Of a stretch of 22,614 nucleotides of DNA, positions 1 to 7,969 are shown piece by piece. The position numbers were made by a program, and so were the translations under genes. Every line of letters starts with the position of its first letter. The first letter of the stretch is position 1. Source of the DNA: Candidatus Aenigmatarchaeota archaeon (GTDB lineage: Archaea > Aenigmatarchaeota > Aenigmatarchaeia > QMZS01); contig QMZS01000007.1 of assembly GCA_003663295.1 (NCBI GenBank), positions 1 to 22,614 on the forward strand. Direction: 5' to 3'. The notes beneath the pieces were generated by a model. The model was not told where the DNA came from and did not search any database. It saw only the letters and a list, made by a program, of their open reading frames with translations.

Positions 1-533
1 TCGCCCCGATTAAGAAGTTCTTCCATTAAAACACAAGTTGCGTAACTCTTTCCGGCTCCGGATAAAGCAAGTATTGCGAGGTGTTTCTGGAACACCCGGT
101 TCATATTTAAATTTACTTTAAGATGGTGCGCTTCAATTTCTCCAAGATGCAAACCCCTCTCATCGAACTTGAAAAGTTTTTTCAGGTGCTCATCCTCAGC
201 CATATAAACCAGTTCTCCAGGAGAAACTGGATAGTTTGCCCTCTTTATAATCTTATCAAGAATTCCCAGACAGTATACCTTGCACAATAAAAATTCCCAT
301 TTATCTGTAGGGAAATTGCTGTTAATAGAAGTCTCATAATTTGAAATTGTCTCGGGCTGCATAAAATATCTGTTTGTCTTGGTGATTTCCTCGATTCTGC
401 CAATAAGCAATCCCTGTTTAACCTTGACCTGAATGAACAAACCCACTTTAACCTTAACTTCCTTATCTGCAACAAAATAAAAAGTTGATGTATTTGGGGT
501 TTCCTCCCTGCAAACAACGGTTCCAAGCTCCAT
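1..533 (-). CDS. HerA-like (DUF87/HAS-barrel) ATPase, N-terminal part, cut by window edge
   Basis: About 177 codons are visible before the left edge; the rest of the protein lies outside. The start ATG at 531-533 gives MELGTVVCREE, followed by a beta-rich stretch to about residue 90 that fits the HAS-barrel of HerA-type ATPases. A Walker A motif, SGAGKS with the lysine at residue 162, is followed by YATCVLMEEL, the usual HerA context. HerA ATPases are hexameric DNA-translocating motors that in archaea work with the NurA nuclease in end resection; other HerA-like paralogues have unknown roles. No NurA gene is visible here. Walker B and the arginine finger are not visible, so the exact subfamily is open. 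It diverges from the flavoprotein gene at 708, with about 170 bp between them. Confidence 0.8.
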   Translation of the reverse strand, partial: MELGTVVCREETPNTSTFYFVADKEVKVKVGLFIQVKVKQGLLIGRIEEITKTNRYFMQPETISNYETSINSNFPTDKWEFLLCKVYCLGILDKIIKRANYPVSPGELVYMAEDEHLKKLFKFDERGLHLGEIEAHHLKVNLNMNRVFQKHLAILALSGAGKSYATCVLMEELLNRG

Positions 534-618
534 AATTAAGGTTTTAGAAAATTTAAACAGGACTTGTTTTAGAATAAGAAGAGAATATTTTTATATTTAA
601 CTGAACTTAAAAGAATGA

Positions 619-666
619 AATACCCACCGTTCGCTCCGCTCACTTCGCAGCAAGCTGCGGGGTATT
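619..666. repeat. GC-rich palindromic (REP/MITE-like) intergenic element
   Basis: This is a GC-rich island in an AT-rich intergenic region. The outer arms AATACCC (619-625) and GGGTATT (660-666) are inverted. The right half holds a second hairpin, CGCAGC-AA-GCTGCG (646-659), and the middle holds a CGCTCCGCTCAC run. It lies in the common upstream region of the divergent HerA-like and flavoprotein genes. The nested palindromes fit a short mobile or REP-like repeat, or a structured 5' leader element. No second full copy is present in this window, so the repeat nature is inferred. Confidence 0.45.
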
Positions 667-707
667 AAATCTATTGGGGAATAAATTAATTTTAAACCTG
701 TAGATTT

Positions 708-2099
708 ATGGAAACCAAAATTAATAAAAATAGAATATATGAAGTTTTGATAATTGGAGCAGGACCTGCGGGAATGTTCGCAGCAGAAAAACTTGCGGGG
801 AAAAAAGATGTTCTAATAATCGATAAAGGAAAAGAAGTGGATAAAAGAATCTGCAAAATGAACGGCAACCTAAATTGCGCTCACTGCGTGCCCTGCAATA
901 TAATGTGTGGGGTTGGGGGGGCAGGAACTTTCTCTGACGGAACTTTAAATTTAAACCCTGAAATTGGAGGAAACCTTGAGGATTTCACAACTAAAAAAGA
1001 TGCATGGGATTTAATCAAGGAAACCGATGATATTTTTATCAGGTATGGATCCCCAGATACAACGCAAAAATACGATCCATTAAAAATAGAAAACCTGAAA
1101 AGAAAAGCTATGGCTTATGGGGCAAAGTTTATTGAGATAAAACAAAGACATATGGGTTCAGATAATTCCCCCGAGATTATACAAAAATTTAAAGTGGACC
1201 TTGAAAAAAGAGGAATTAATTTTATGCTTAATACAGAAGTTGATGATTTAATTATAGAAAATAATACCTGCGCAGGCGTTATTTTAAAAAATGGCAAACA
1301 GATAAAAGCAAAGAAAATATTGCTTGCCCCTGGGAGAATAGGGTCAGAATTTGTAAATACTTTAGTTGACAAACATAAAATAAATTATTACTATGGGGGA
1401 ATTGATGTTGGAATCAGGGTTGAAGTATCGGCAATAGTCACAAATGCAATAACTGAAATAAACAGGGACCCAAAATTCCATATAAACACAAAAACCTATG
1501 ATGACTTTATAAGAACGTTCTGCACCAATGAAAAAGGTTATGTTGTAAAAGAAGAATATGATGGTTTTGTAACTGTGAATGGTCATTCCCTAAGAAAAAC
1601 AAAATCAGAAAACACCAACTTCGCATTTCTTGTTAGCGTTGATTTAACAGAACCCTTGGAGAATACAACTAAATATGGAAAATCAATTGCAAAACTTGCA
1701 ACAACAATCGGCGGGGGTAAACCTTTAGTTCAAAGATTCGGGGATTTAAGAAGAGGTCGGAGATCAACAGTCAATAAAATAAAAAGAAACTCCGTAAAAA
1801 ATTCTCTTGAAGATGTAACCCCAGGAGATATTTCAATGGCTCTTCCTCACAGGATAGTGAAAGATATTATTGAGGGTCTTGAGGTTCTGAATAAAATTAT
1901 CCCAGGAGTGGCTTCTGATTCAACTTTGCTCTACGCCCCTGAAGTAAAATTCTACGCAATAAAACTAAATGTTGACAAAAACATGCGGACCTCGGTTAAA
2001 AATCTTTATGCGGCGGGAGACGGGTGCGGGTTGTCAAGAGATATAATAAATGCAGCTGCAACAGGCATTCTGGCTGGAAGGGGGATTTTAGCGGAATAA
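708..2099 (+). CDS. FAD-dependent dehydrogenase (COG2509-like) with a cysteine cluster
   Basis: 463 residues. The N-terminus carries a Rossmann dinucleotide-binding motif, VLIIGAGPAG (residues 13-22), with the acidic end of the second strand at D39. The C-terminus has the matching FAD-binding segment NLYAAGDGCGLSRDI (about 434-448). GGAGTFSDGTL at 70-80 is characteristic of COG2509 flavoproteins, whose substrates are unknown. Just before it are C49, C57, C60, C63 and C67; the last four form CxxCxxCxxxC, the spacing of a [4Fe-4S] site. An FAD/Fe-S electron-transfer enzyme is therefore plausible. The protein is cytosolic, with no signal peptide or membrane segment. The ATG at 708 is the first in frame. 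It may be cotranscribed with the genes downstream, though a broken small gene intervenes. The family call is firm; the reaction is unknown. Confidence 0.85.
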   Translation: METKINKNRIYEVLIIGAGPAGMFAAEKLAGKKDVLIIDKGKEVDKRICKMNGNLNCAHCVPCNIMCGVGGAGTFSDGTLNLNPEIGGNLEDFTTKKDAWDLIKETDDIFIRYGSPDTTQKYDPLKIENLKRKAMAYGAKFIEIKQRHMGSDNSPEIIQKFKVDLEKRGINFMLNTEVDDLIIENNTCAGVILKNGKQIKAKKILLAPGRIGSEFVNTLVDKHKINYYYGGIDVGIRVEVSAIVTNAITEINRDPKFHINTKTYDDFIRTFCTNEKGYVVKEEYDGFVTVNGHSLRKTKSENTNFAFLVSVDLTEPLENTTKYGKSIAKLATTIGGGKPLVQRFGDLRRGRRSTVNKIKRNSVKNSLEDVTPGDISMALPHRIVKDIIEGLEVLNKIIPGVASDSTLLYAPEVKFYAIKLNVDKNMRTSVKNLYAAGDGCGLSRDIINAAATGILAGRGILAE

Positions 2100-2131
2100 T
2101 TGCCAAACATTTAAACTTTTATTGCTGATTT

Positions 2132-2418
2132 GTGGTGGAATTTGACCTTGTATCTGGAAAAATGGGTGTTGATTTACTGTGTGAGGTTACAGCATATTTT
2201 TATGTAGCATCTGCCGATTATGCTTTAAAATTTTCAGAACTAAAAAAAGTGTAAAATCAGATTCTGCTTTGAAAATACACTCTGATTTAGATAAGGTTAA
2301 AGATTACATCCTTCGGGGAAATCTATTTGCTGAAAGACAATTCAAAGAAAGAAAATTTGACGATAAATTCCCGGATATCGATAAAGAAACTTTGCCAAAT
2401 TATGAACAAAGCTTATAA
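2132..2418 (+). pseudogene. Small decayed gene, frameshifted at an A-run (unknown family)
   Basis: This 337-bp gap holds two adjoining open stretches. Frame 1 starts at tandem GTG codons (2132/2135) and stops at TAA 2252-2254 just after seven A (2242-2248). Frame 2 is open from before that run to TAA 2416-2418 and includes KVKDYILRGNLFAERQFKER. Adding one A to the run joins them into a coherent protein of about 95 residues. It ends 18 bp before the phosphoesterase gene. The family was not recognised; the C-terminal half is charged and probably helical. A single-base undercall in the A-run would make this an intact gene instead. Confidence 0.45.
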
Positions 2419-2436
2419 TTTTGAATAAACTAACTT

Positions 2437-2922
2437 ATGAAATACCTGATTATCAGCGACCTCCACCTATCTAAACCAAATAAAATCCCGGAAATTATAA
2501 TTAATCTTGCAAAAGAAATGAAGGGAATAATTTGCGCGGGAGATTTAACTTCAAAAACAGTTCTTGAAAAATTAAAGGAAATAAACAAAAATTTAATCGT
2601 TGTAAAAGGCAACTGTGATTATCTTGATTTGCCTGAATACTTGGAATTTAAAATTGAAAACAAAAAAATCGGCGTGATTCATTCAAATCAATTTGGAAGG
2701 GGGAATTTTGAAAAAATCGAAGAATTCGCAAACTCAAAAAAACTGGATGTTTTGATTTTTGGTCACACCCATCAGCCACTTATGGAAAAAAAAGGAAATT
2801 TGCTTTTGATAAATCCAGGAACTCTTACAGGCGCTGTATCTGGTGATGGAACCAAAACAGAAAAGACCTGGGTCATTCTTGAAATTGGAAAAGAAATTAA
2901 TGCTAAAATAAATAGATTATAA
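2437..2922 (+). CDS. YfcE/MJ0936-type metallophosphoesterase
   Basis: 161 residues, the usual size of this compact family. The metal-binding motifs are in order: SDLHL (D8, H10), AGDL (D36), KGNCD (N59), IHS (H82) and GHTH (H110, H112). Family members hydrolyse phosphodiesters or phosphomonoesters with two metal ions, usually Mn2+ or Ni2+; the physiological substrate is not known for most. The H82 segment reads IHSNQFG, where relatives have an HGH-like motif, a small departure beside the active site. The protein is soluble. The ATG start lies 3 bp ahead of the next gene's partner boundary: its stop and the next ATG are separated by only 3 bp, so the two are probably cotranscribed and translationally coupled. 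Confidence 0.9.
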   Translation: MKYLIISDLHLSKPNKIPEIIINLAKEMKGIICAGDLTSKTVLEKLKEINKNLIVVKGNCDYLDLPEYLEFKIENKKIGVIHSNQFGRGNFEKIEEFANSKKLDVLIFGHTHQPLMEKKGNLLLINPGTLTGAVSGDGTKTEKTWVILEIGKEINAKINRL

Positions 2923-2925
2923 ATT

Positions 2926-3963
2926 ATGGCGTTAAAACAAGAAATAACAAATCTTCCGGAACTTGTAAATAAACTTAAGAAAAAAGACAGGGAGCTATTT
3001 AACAGATTTTATTCTATAAAATTATCAGTTGGCATGCTGAAAGTCACACCTGAAATGGAAAATTTCGTAAAAAACAGATTCAAATCCATTGAAAAAACCG
3101 AGAACCAAAAAATTGTCTGCATCAACAATAAATTCACCTGGGAAGGAAATTTATTCAACGAATTAAGAAGTATGAGGCCAAAACCAAAAACGAAATTCAT
3201 GCCCTCAGAACTTGATAATAAAGAAAACTGTCTTTTCTGCAACATTGAGAAACAAACTCCTCTAGATATTTTCGGGAGAATAAAAGGAAAGCATTGTATA
3301 ACCGCAAGCAACATTGCAAAATATGACAAATTCCACGGCCTGATTATATTTAAAGAACACAACCCCATGAAACTAAAAAAAACATGGCTAAAAGATTATC
3401 TTGAAACTGCGGAAAAGTGGTTTGACCAGACAGATAAATCAAATAAAGGTATGGTTAATAATTTTCTCATCTGGAATTGTTTGTGGAGAAGCAGTGCCTC
3501 AATCATTCACGGTCATATGCAGGTAACTGCCTCTGAAACCAAATACCAGAAAATAATAAAACTTGAAGAAATATATGATCAATATAAAAAGAAATTTAAA
3601 TCAGACTATTTTGCTGATTTATTTAAAATTCACAAAAATCTTGGTCTCGGTGAAAAAATTGGAAAATCCATGGTGCTTTATTATCTCACGCCAATAAAAG
3701 AAAAAGAAATTATTATTCTATCAAAAGAAAAAAAATTCTCTGAGATGGGTGGTTTAATTTATGGCCTGATAGAAAATTATTTCAGAATCGGAGTGCAATC
3801 CTTTAATATTTCCATAACCAATATCAAAGGATACTGGATGGTGAGGCTGGTGGATAGGGGGTCCCTTGAAAATAGGAACTCGGATATAGGGGCTATGGAA
3901 TTATATGGAAACTCTGTTGTGGCCTATGACCCTTTCAGGTTGGCAAAAGAGATTAAGATTTAA
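2926..3963 (+). CDS. Galactose-1-phosphate uridylyltransferase-like HIT-superfamily protein
   Basis: 345 residues. The key motif is SASIIHGHMQ with H195, H197 and Q199, matching the HPHxQ nucleophile motif of GalT, where the second histidine is uridylylated. The preceding FLIWNCLWRS fits the asparagine-containing loop of GalT. A CxxC pair (C102, C105, in NCLFCN) lies at the start of the HIT-like domain and resembles a zinc site. The N-terminal 95 residues are lysine-rich and not assigned. Family members transfer nucleotides between sugar phosphates or act as phosphorylases; no other Leloir genes are seen here, so the substrate cannot be given. The replacement of Pro by Gly in HPH is unusual for true GalT. 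It follows the phosphoesterase by 3 bp, suggesting a shared nucleotide or sugar-phosphate role. Confidence 0.72.
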   Translation: MALKQEITNLPELVNKLKKKDRELFNRFYSIKLSVGMLKVTPEMENFVKNRFKSIEKTENQKIVCINNKFTWEGNLFNELRSMRPKPKTKFMPSELDNKENCLFCNIEKQTPLDIFGRIKGKHCITASNIAKYDKFHGLIIFKEHNPMKLKKTWLKDYLETAEKWFDQTDKSNKGMVNNFLIWNCLWRSSASIIHGHMQVTASETKYQKIIKLEEIYDQYKKKFKSDYFADLFKIHKNLGLGEKIGKSMVLYYLTPIKEKEIIILSKEKKFSEMGGLIYGLIENYFRIGVQSFNISITNIKGYWMVRLVDRGSLENRNSDIGAMELYGNSVVAYDPFRLAKEIKI

Positions 3964-4000
3964 ATATGATTAATTTAATCTGAATTATAAAACTATGCTA

Positions 4001-4675
4001 TTATTCTTCTAATTTTTTATGGCAAAACCACCAATCATAGCATTTATATTTCTTGGTTCGTTCTTTGCTTGTTTTTTCGTCCATTGGCGGAGGTATTATG
4101 ACTTCCTCACCCATTAAATCATTATCAGGCCAGTCCGCAGGCATTGCCACATTATTTTTATCTGCAATTTGCAATGCTTTAACCGCCCTTAAGATTTCAT
4201 CTGTATTTCTGCCAAGTTCCTGAGGATAATAAAAAATAGATCTTATTATTCCTTCAGCATCAACTATATATACGGCTCTAACTGTGCTTGTTCCTTTTTC
4301 AGGATGAACCATATTTAACTTTGTAGCAATTTCTCCAAGTTCATCAGCAATTATTGGGAACTGAATTTCAACAGATAAATTATCTTTAATCCACTCCACC
4401 CATTTGAGGTGAGAAAATACCTGATCTATAGAAAGTCCTATAAGTTCGCAATTGAGTTTCTTAAATTTATCCTGTTTATTTGCAAAAGCCGCAAATTCTG
4501 TTGTGCAAACCGGAGTAAAATCAGCTGGGTGGCTAAATAAAACAAACCATTTTCCTGAATAATTTTTAGGAAATTCTTTAATTCCTTGTGTTGTCTGAAC
4601 AACCATTTCAGGGAATTTTGAACCAATCAAATTAATTTTATTTTCAACATTGGATTCAATTATTTTTTCCTTCAT
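4001..4675 (-). CDS. Archaeal thioredoxin-type peroxiredoxin (Prx6 group)
   Basis: 224 residues. The peroxidatic motif PADFTPVCTTE places the peroxidatic cysteine at C57. The C-terminal arm, KYKCYDWWFC, carries C212 and C218, the spacing seen in archaeal enzymes such as the Aeropyrum pernix thioredoxin peroxidase. The protein reduces H2O2 and organic hydroperoxides in the cytosol, using C57 as nucleophile and the C-terminal pair to resolve the disulfide; the reductant is not encoded here. Length and motifs are complete. It converges with the GalT-like gene (37-bp gap) and diverges from the orphan gene at 4757 over an 81-bp region holding mirrored TATA-like boxes and an inverted repeat, which suggests coordinated, possibly redox-linked, expression. 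Confidence 0.96.
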   Translation of the reverse strand: MKEKIIESNVENKINLIGSKFPEMVVQTTQGIKEFPKNYSGKWFVLFSHPADFTPVCTTEFAAFANKQDKFKKLNCELIGLSIDQVFSHLKWVEWIKDNLSVEIQFPIIADELGEIATKLNMVHPEKGTSTVRAVYIVDAEGIIRSIFYYPQELGRNTDEILRAVKALQIADKNNVAMPADWPDNDLMGEEVIIPPPMDEKTSKERTKKYKCYDWWFCHKKLEE

Positions 4676-4690
4676 AAAATAATTTATTTT

Positions 4691-4740
4691 TAAATATTAA
4701 CTATCTTAAGCCCATTATTTGAAAATAGGGTTAATATTTA
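4691..4740. promoter_or_regulatory. Mirrored TATA-like boxes of divergent promoters
   Basis: TAAATATTAA (4691-4700) and TTAATATTTA (4731-4740) are exact reverse complements. Each ends 15-16 nt from the start codon it faces: the peroxiredoxin ATG at 4675 and the orphan ATG at 4757. That distance fits archaeal TATA boxes driving leaderless or nearly leaderless transcripts. The first serves the minus strand and the second the plus strand. The call rests on sequence and spacing only. Confidence 0.55.
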
Positions 4741-4763
4741 TTATCTTTCTATAATAATGGGCT
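4709..4763. repeat. 11-bp perfect inverted repeat (candidate operator)
   Basis: AGCCCATTATT (4709-4719) and AATAATGGGCT (4753-4763) are perfect reverse complements separated by 33 nt. The left arm lies between the two TATA-like boxes. The right arm covers the start codon of the 100-residue gene. It could be a paired operator for a shared regulator, or an RNA hairpin hiding the start codon of the plus-strand gene. The GC-containing core makes chance unlikely in this AT-rich region. Confidence 0.45.
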
Positions 4764-5059
4764 ATATACAAAATTACGTGAAACAAAGCAACCATAGGGG
4801 CATCATTAATGATAAACCCTGCAGAACGGAAACATTCGTTATTCGCGCTGTTGGGACTTTTGATCCAGAAGAATTATTAACCAAGTATTTCAAAAAAAAA
4901 CATGAAAAAAATTATCATTCTCATGAAATAAACAACCTATACCCTGAATATAAACAACTTAATTCTTTGGGTGTTCCGGGATTAAGCAAATCTACTGAAT
5001 GTTCTTATTTCATTGAAGGTAATGTAATAATTTACCAGGATATCCAAACAGAGCTATAA
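4757..5059 (+). CDS. Small orphan protein, 100 aa, unknown function
   Basis: The family was not recognised. The protein is soluble, with no membrane segment or signal peptide. It has cysteines at 22 and 82, several histidines (HEKNYHSHEINN around 49-60) and a mixed alpha/beta look. It starts at an ATG inside the right arm of the inverted repeat, close behind a TATA-like box, as a leaderless gene would. It lies 47 bp upstream of the P-type ATPase on the same strand, so the two could be cotranscribed. It diverges from peroxiredoxin, so a stress-related role is possible but unproven. Its position, start and lack of overlap with better genes support it as real. Confidence 0.6.
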   Translation: MGYIQNYVKQSNHRGIINDKPCRTETFVIRAVGTFDPEELLTKYFKKKHEKNYHSHEINNLYPEYKQLNSLGVPGLSKSTECSYFIEGNVIIYQDIQTEL

Positions 5060-5106
5060 TTTATTAATTCTGTTGAAGAGCAGTTTAATAAACAACAATA
5101 ATTATT

Positions 5107-7740
5107 ATGAATCCGACCGGTTTAACCCAGAAAGATGCTGAAGAAAAATTAAAATCTTATGGATACAATGAAATTACTGAACTCAACAAAGTCTCCGCTC
5201 TGAAAATATTACTGAGACAGATTAAAAAAAATTTCATGATTTACCTGCTTTTTGCGGCGGCAGTGATGTCTTTATTTGTCGGGAAATTAACTACAGGCTA
5301 TACGATATTTGGAATAATAATTCTGCTTGTTGTTATTGGATTCATTCAGGAATTTAAGGCTGAAACCGCTGTAAAAGCTCTGAAACATATGATTACCCAT
5401 ACATCAATTGCAATTAGAAACGGAAAAGAAACGGAAATTCCCTCAAGGGAAATTGTTCCAGGAGATATACTTGTTCTAAGAACTGGAGAAAAAATTCCCG
5501 CCGATTGTTTAATTCTAGAAGAAAAAGAATTGAGAATTAATGAATCTATATTGACAGGTGAATCGCAGGAAATTAAAAAATATAAAACTGCAAGTGAAAA
5601 AAATTACAACCACAATAATCAAGCTTTTATGGGAACTAATATTGCTAATGGTAAATGCATTGCGCGCGTATTGCACACAGGTATGAACACAGAATTCGGG
5701 AAAATAGCCGGGATGATTTCTAAAGCAGAAAAAGAATTGCCTTTGCAGAAAAAAGTCAATGACATCGCAACTTATATGGCATTCATAGCAATAATGGTAT
5801 CTGCTCTGACTGGGGGTATTATGCTTATCCAAAACCTGCCTCTCACATATGATTTAATAATTAATGTCCTTATTGTAGTAATTGCTCTCTGCGTATCCGC
5901 ATTCCCTGAAGGGATGCCCGTTGTGCTCATATCTGTCCTTGCTTCAGGCGCATATAAAATGGCAAAAAAAAATGCAATTGTAAGCAGGATGTCTATAATA
6001 GAAACCCTGGGAGAAACCACAGTGATATGCACAGACAAAACAGGAACAATAACAAAAGGCGAAATGACTGTGAAAAAAATATTTGCGGATGATGCCTTTT
6101 TTGGGGTCACTGGTGTTGGATATGATTCAACTGGAAAATTTCTTCAAAACAATAAAGAAATAAATCCAAAAAAGAATGTTGTTTTAAACCTACTCTTGAA
6201 AACAGCGGTTTTATGCAACGATGCAAAGATTGAAAGAAAAGGAACTGACAGCGCATATAACATTATAGGCTCGCCAACAGAAGCGGCTTTATTGGTTATG
6301 TCCGCCAAAAGCGGAATTTTTATGGAAGACCTACAGTCCATGAGAAAAGAAGAAAACTCATTTAACTCTGAAAGAAAAATGATGAGTGTTTTATGCGAAG
6401 AAGAAAGGGAAAAATATATTTATTCCAAAGGAGCGCCTGAAATATTAATCAACCAATGCACCTACATCCAAAAAAGAAAAAAGATTATAAAACTAACAAA
6501 AAAAGAAAAGGAAAAAATTCTAAACCTCGGCAAAGAATTGGCCTCAAAAAGATTTAGGGTTCTCGCAATTGCATATAAACCCGCAAAGTCGTTTAAGAAA
6601 GATGGGTTTGAAAAAGATATGATTTTCCTTGGTCTAGTAAGTCTGGAAGATTCACCAAGAGATGAAATCAAAGAAGCAATAAAATCATGCAAAAGCGCGG
6701 GAATAGATGTTAAAATGATTACCGGAGACAACAAAGAAACTTCCGTTGAAATAGGGAGGGAAATTGGATTAAAAGGTGAAATCATAATAGGTGATGAACT
6801 CGATAAACTTACAGATGATGAACTCGCAAAAATAGTGAATAAAACAACAATATTTGCAAGAGTTAAACCCGGACATAAATTAAGGATTGTAAAGGCTCTC
6901 AAGAAAAACGGCGAGATTGTCACAATGACTGGGGATGGTGTTAATGACGCACCTGCATTAAAAGAAGCCCACATCGGCGTTGCAATGGGTGTCAATGGAA
7001 CTGATGTTTCAAGAGAATCCGCTGATTTGGTTTTAAAAGATGATAACTTTGCCACTATGGTCTTAGCAGTTAAAGAAGGAAGGACTATATTTATAAACAT
7101 ACAAAAAGCTGTAAGCTATATGCTTTCCTGCAACCACGCAGAATTATTTGTCATATTTTTTGGAATCCTGTTCGGTCTTCCGCTTCCTCTTATCGCATTG
7201 CAGATTTTATTTATCAACCTCGTCACAGATGATTTAACTGCGCTCACTCTTGGTTTTAACCAATCCCCGTCATGGATTATGAACACAAAACCGCGAAGAA
7301 AATCCGGAATTCTTGATAAAAAATCAACCCGGATATTTGCAATATCAGGACTCATCATCGGCGTAGGCACACTTGGAATATTTTATTCAACATACACGAG
7401 CTTATTGTTTCAAGGAGTTGCTGAAGAACTTGCGGTTTCAACAGCAAGAACTATGGCTTTAGTTACATTAATATTATTTGAAATTGCCAATGCATTTAAC
7501 TTCAGGTCTTACAGAACACCAGTATTTAAAGCATCTTTATTCACAAACAAATACCTGGTATATGCATCGGGTCTTGCCATATTTGCGATTTTATTAATCC
7601 TTTACACACCATTGAATATAATGTTTGAAACCGTTCCTCTGAATCCAGGTAACTGGGTTATTGCAAGTCTCACAGCATTTTCTTTAATAGTCATTTTCGA
7701 TTTCCTTAAGCTTATGAATAACTGGAAAAAGATATTTTGA
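5107..7740 (+). CDS. P2-type (Ca2+-transporting) P-type ATPase
   Basis: 877 residues, full length. Actuator motif TGES at 150-153; phosphorylation motif DKTGT with catalytic D310; hinge motif TGDGVNDAP with D610 and D614. Ion-site residues match the Ca2+ sites of SERCA: PEGMP in M4 (E268), NHAE in M5 (N676, E679) and NLVTDD in M6 (N704, T707, D708). It should therefore export Ca2+, possibly Mn2+, across the cell membrane at the cost of ATP. The N-terminal cation-ATPase domain (about 1-60) is short and lacks a metal-binding extension. The hydrophobic segments near 42-80, 225-285, 670-710 and the C-terminal 160 residues fit ten helices. ATG at 5107 follows the orphan gene by 47 bp. Runs of eight and nine A inside the gene are in frame. 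Confidence 0.95.
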   Translation: MNPTGLTQKDAEEKLKSYGYNEITELNKVSALKILLRQIKKNFMIYLLFAAAVMSLFVGKLTTGYTIFGIIILLVVIGFIQEFKAETAVKALKHMITHTSIAIRNGKETEIPSREIVPGDILVLRTGEKIPADCLILEEKELRINESILTGESQEIKKYKTASEKNYNHNNQAFMGTNIANGKCIARVLHTGMNTEFGKIAGMISKAEKELPLQKKVNDIATYMAFIAIMVSALTGGIMLIQNLPLTYDLIINVLIVVIALCVSAFPEGMPVVLISVLASGAYKMAKKNAIVSRMSIIETLGETTVICTDKTGTITKGEMTVKKIFADDAFFGVTGVGYDSTGKFLQNNKEINPKKNVVLNLLLKTAVLCNDAKIERKGTDSAYNIIGSPTEAALLVMSAKSGIFMEDLQSMRKEENSFNSERKMMSVLCEEEREKYIYSKGAPEILINQCTYIQKRKKIIKLTKKEKEKILNLGKELASKRFRVLAIAYKPAKSFKKDGFEKDMIFLGLVSLEDSPRDEIKEAIKSCKSAGIDVKMITGDNKETSVEIGREIGLKGEIIIGDELDKLTDDELAKIVNKTTIFARVKPGHKLRIVKALKKNGEIVTMTGDGVNDAPALKEAHIGVAMGVNGTDVSRESADLVLKDDNFATMVLAVKEGRTIFINIQKAVSYMLSCNHAELFVIFFGILFGLPLPLIALQILFINLVTDDLTALTLGFNQSPSWIMNTKPRRKSGILDKKSTRIFAISGLIIGVGTLGIFYSTYTSLLFQGVAEELAVSTARTMALVTLILFEIANAFNFRSYRTPVFKASLFTNKYLVYASGLAIFAILLILYTPLNIMFETVPLNPGNWVIASLTAFSLIVIFDFLKLMNNWKKIF

Positions 7741-7947
7741 TATATTTTTATCTCCAGAATTATTAATATATCAAAACTTGAGTGTTGGAAAAATAAAAAA
7801 CTGGAATTAAGATGGGAAACAGTCCTGAGTTTAGGCTTAATATGCAAAGAAATTCCTGAAATATTATTAATCGCAAAAAATAATGAAAATGTAAAGAAAT
7901 TGGTTTTTTTGGTGATTGATAAAATTAACAGCAATAATAATTCTTAA
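7741..7947 (+). other. Open stretch in frame after the ATPase stop
   Basis: The ATPase frame stays open for 68 codons past its TGA (7738-7740), to TAA 7945-7947. It has no in-frame ATG, GTG or suitable TTG start near its beginning. The encoded sequence (ETVLSLGLICKEIPEI and onward) looks like a helical fragment and not a known ATPase tail. It may be a remnant of a decayed gene or a chance opening. The rest of the gap to 7969 is AT-rich with nothing else recognised. Confidence 0.2.
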
Positions 7948-7969
7948 AACTGAAATCCACTGCATTTAT

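Noticed and set aside
3968..3980. Palindrome GATTAA-T-TTAATC between convergent genes as a two-way terminator.
   Set aside because: Short, purely AT-dominated and weak; cannot be told from background in this composition.
6462..7100. Long open frame of 212 codons on the minus strand inside the P-type ATPase.
   Set aside because: Antisense shadow of the conserved ATPase catalytic region with no motif or start signal of its own.
7738..7947. Stop-codon readthrough extending the P-type ATPase by 68 residues.
   Set aside because: The ATPase is already full length and the extension resembles no family tail; no recoding signal was seen.
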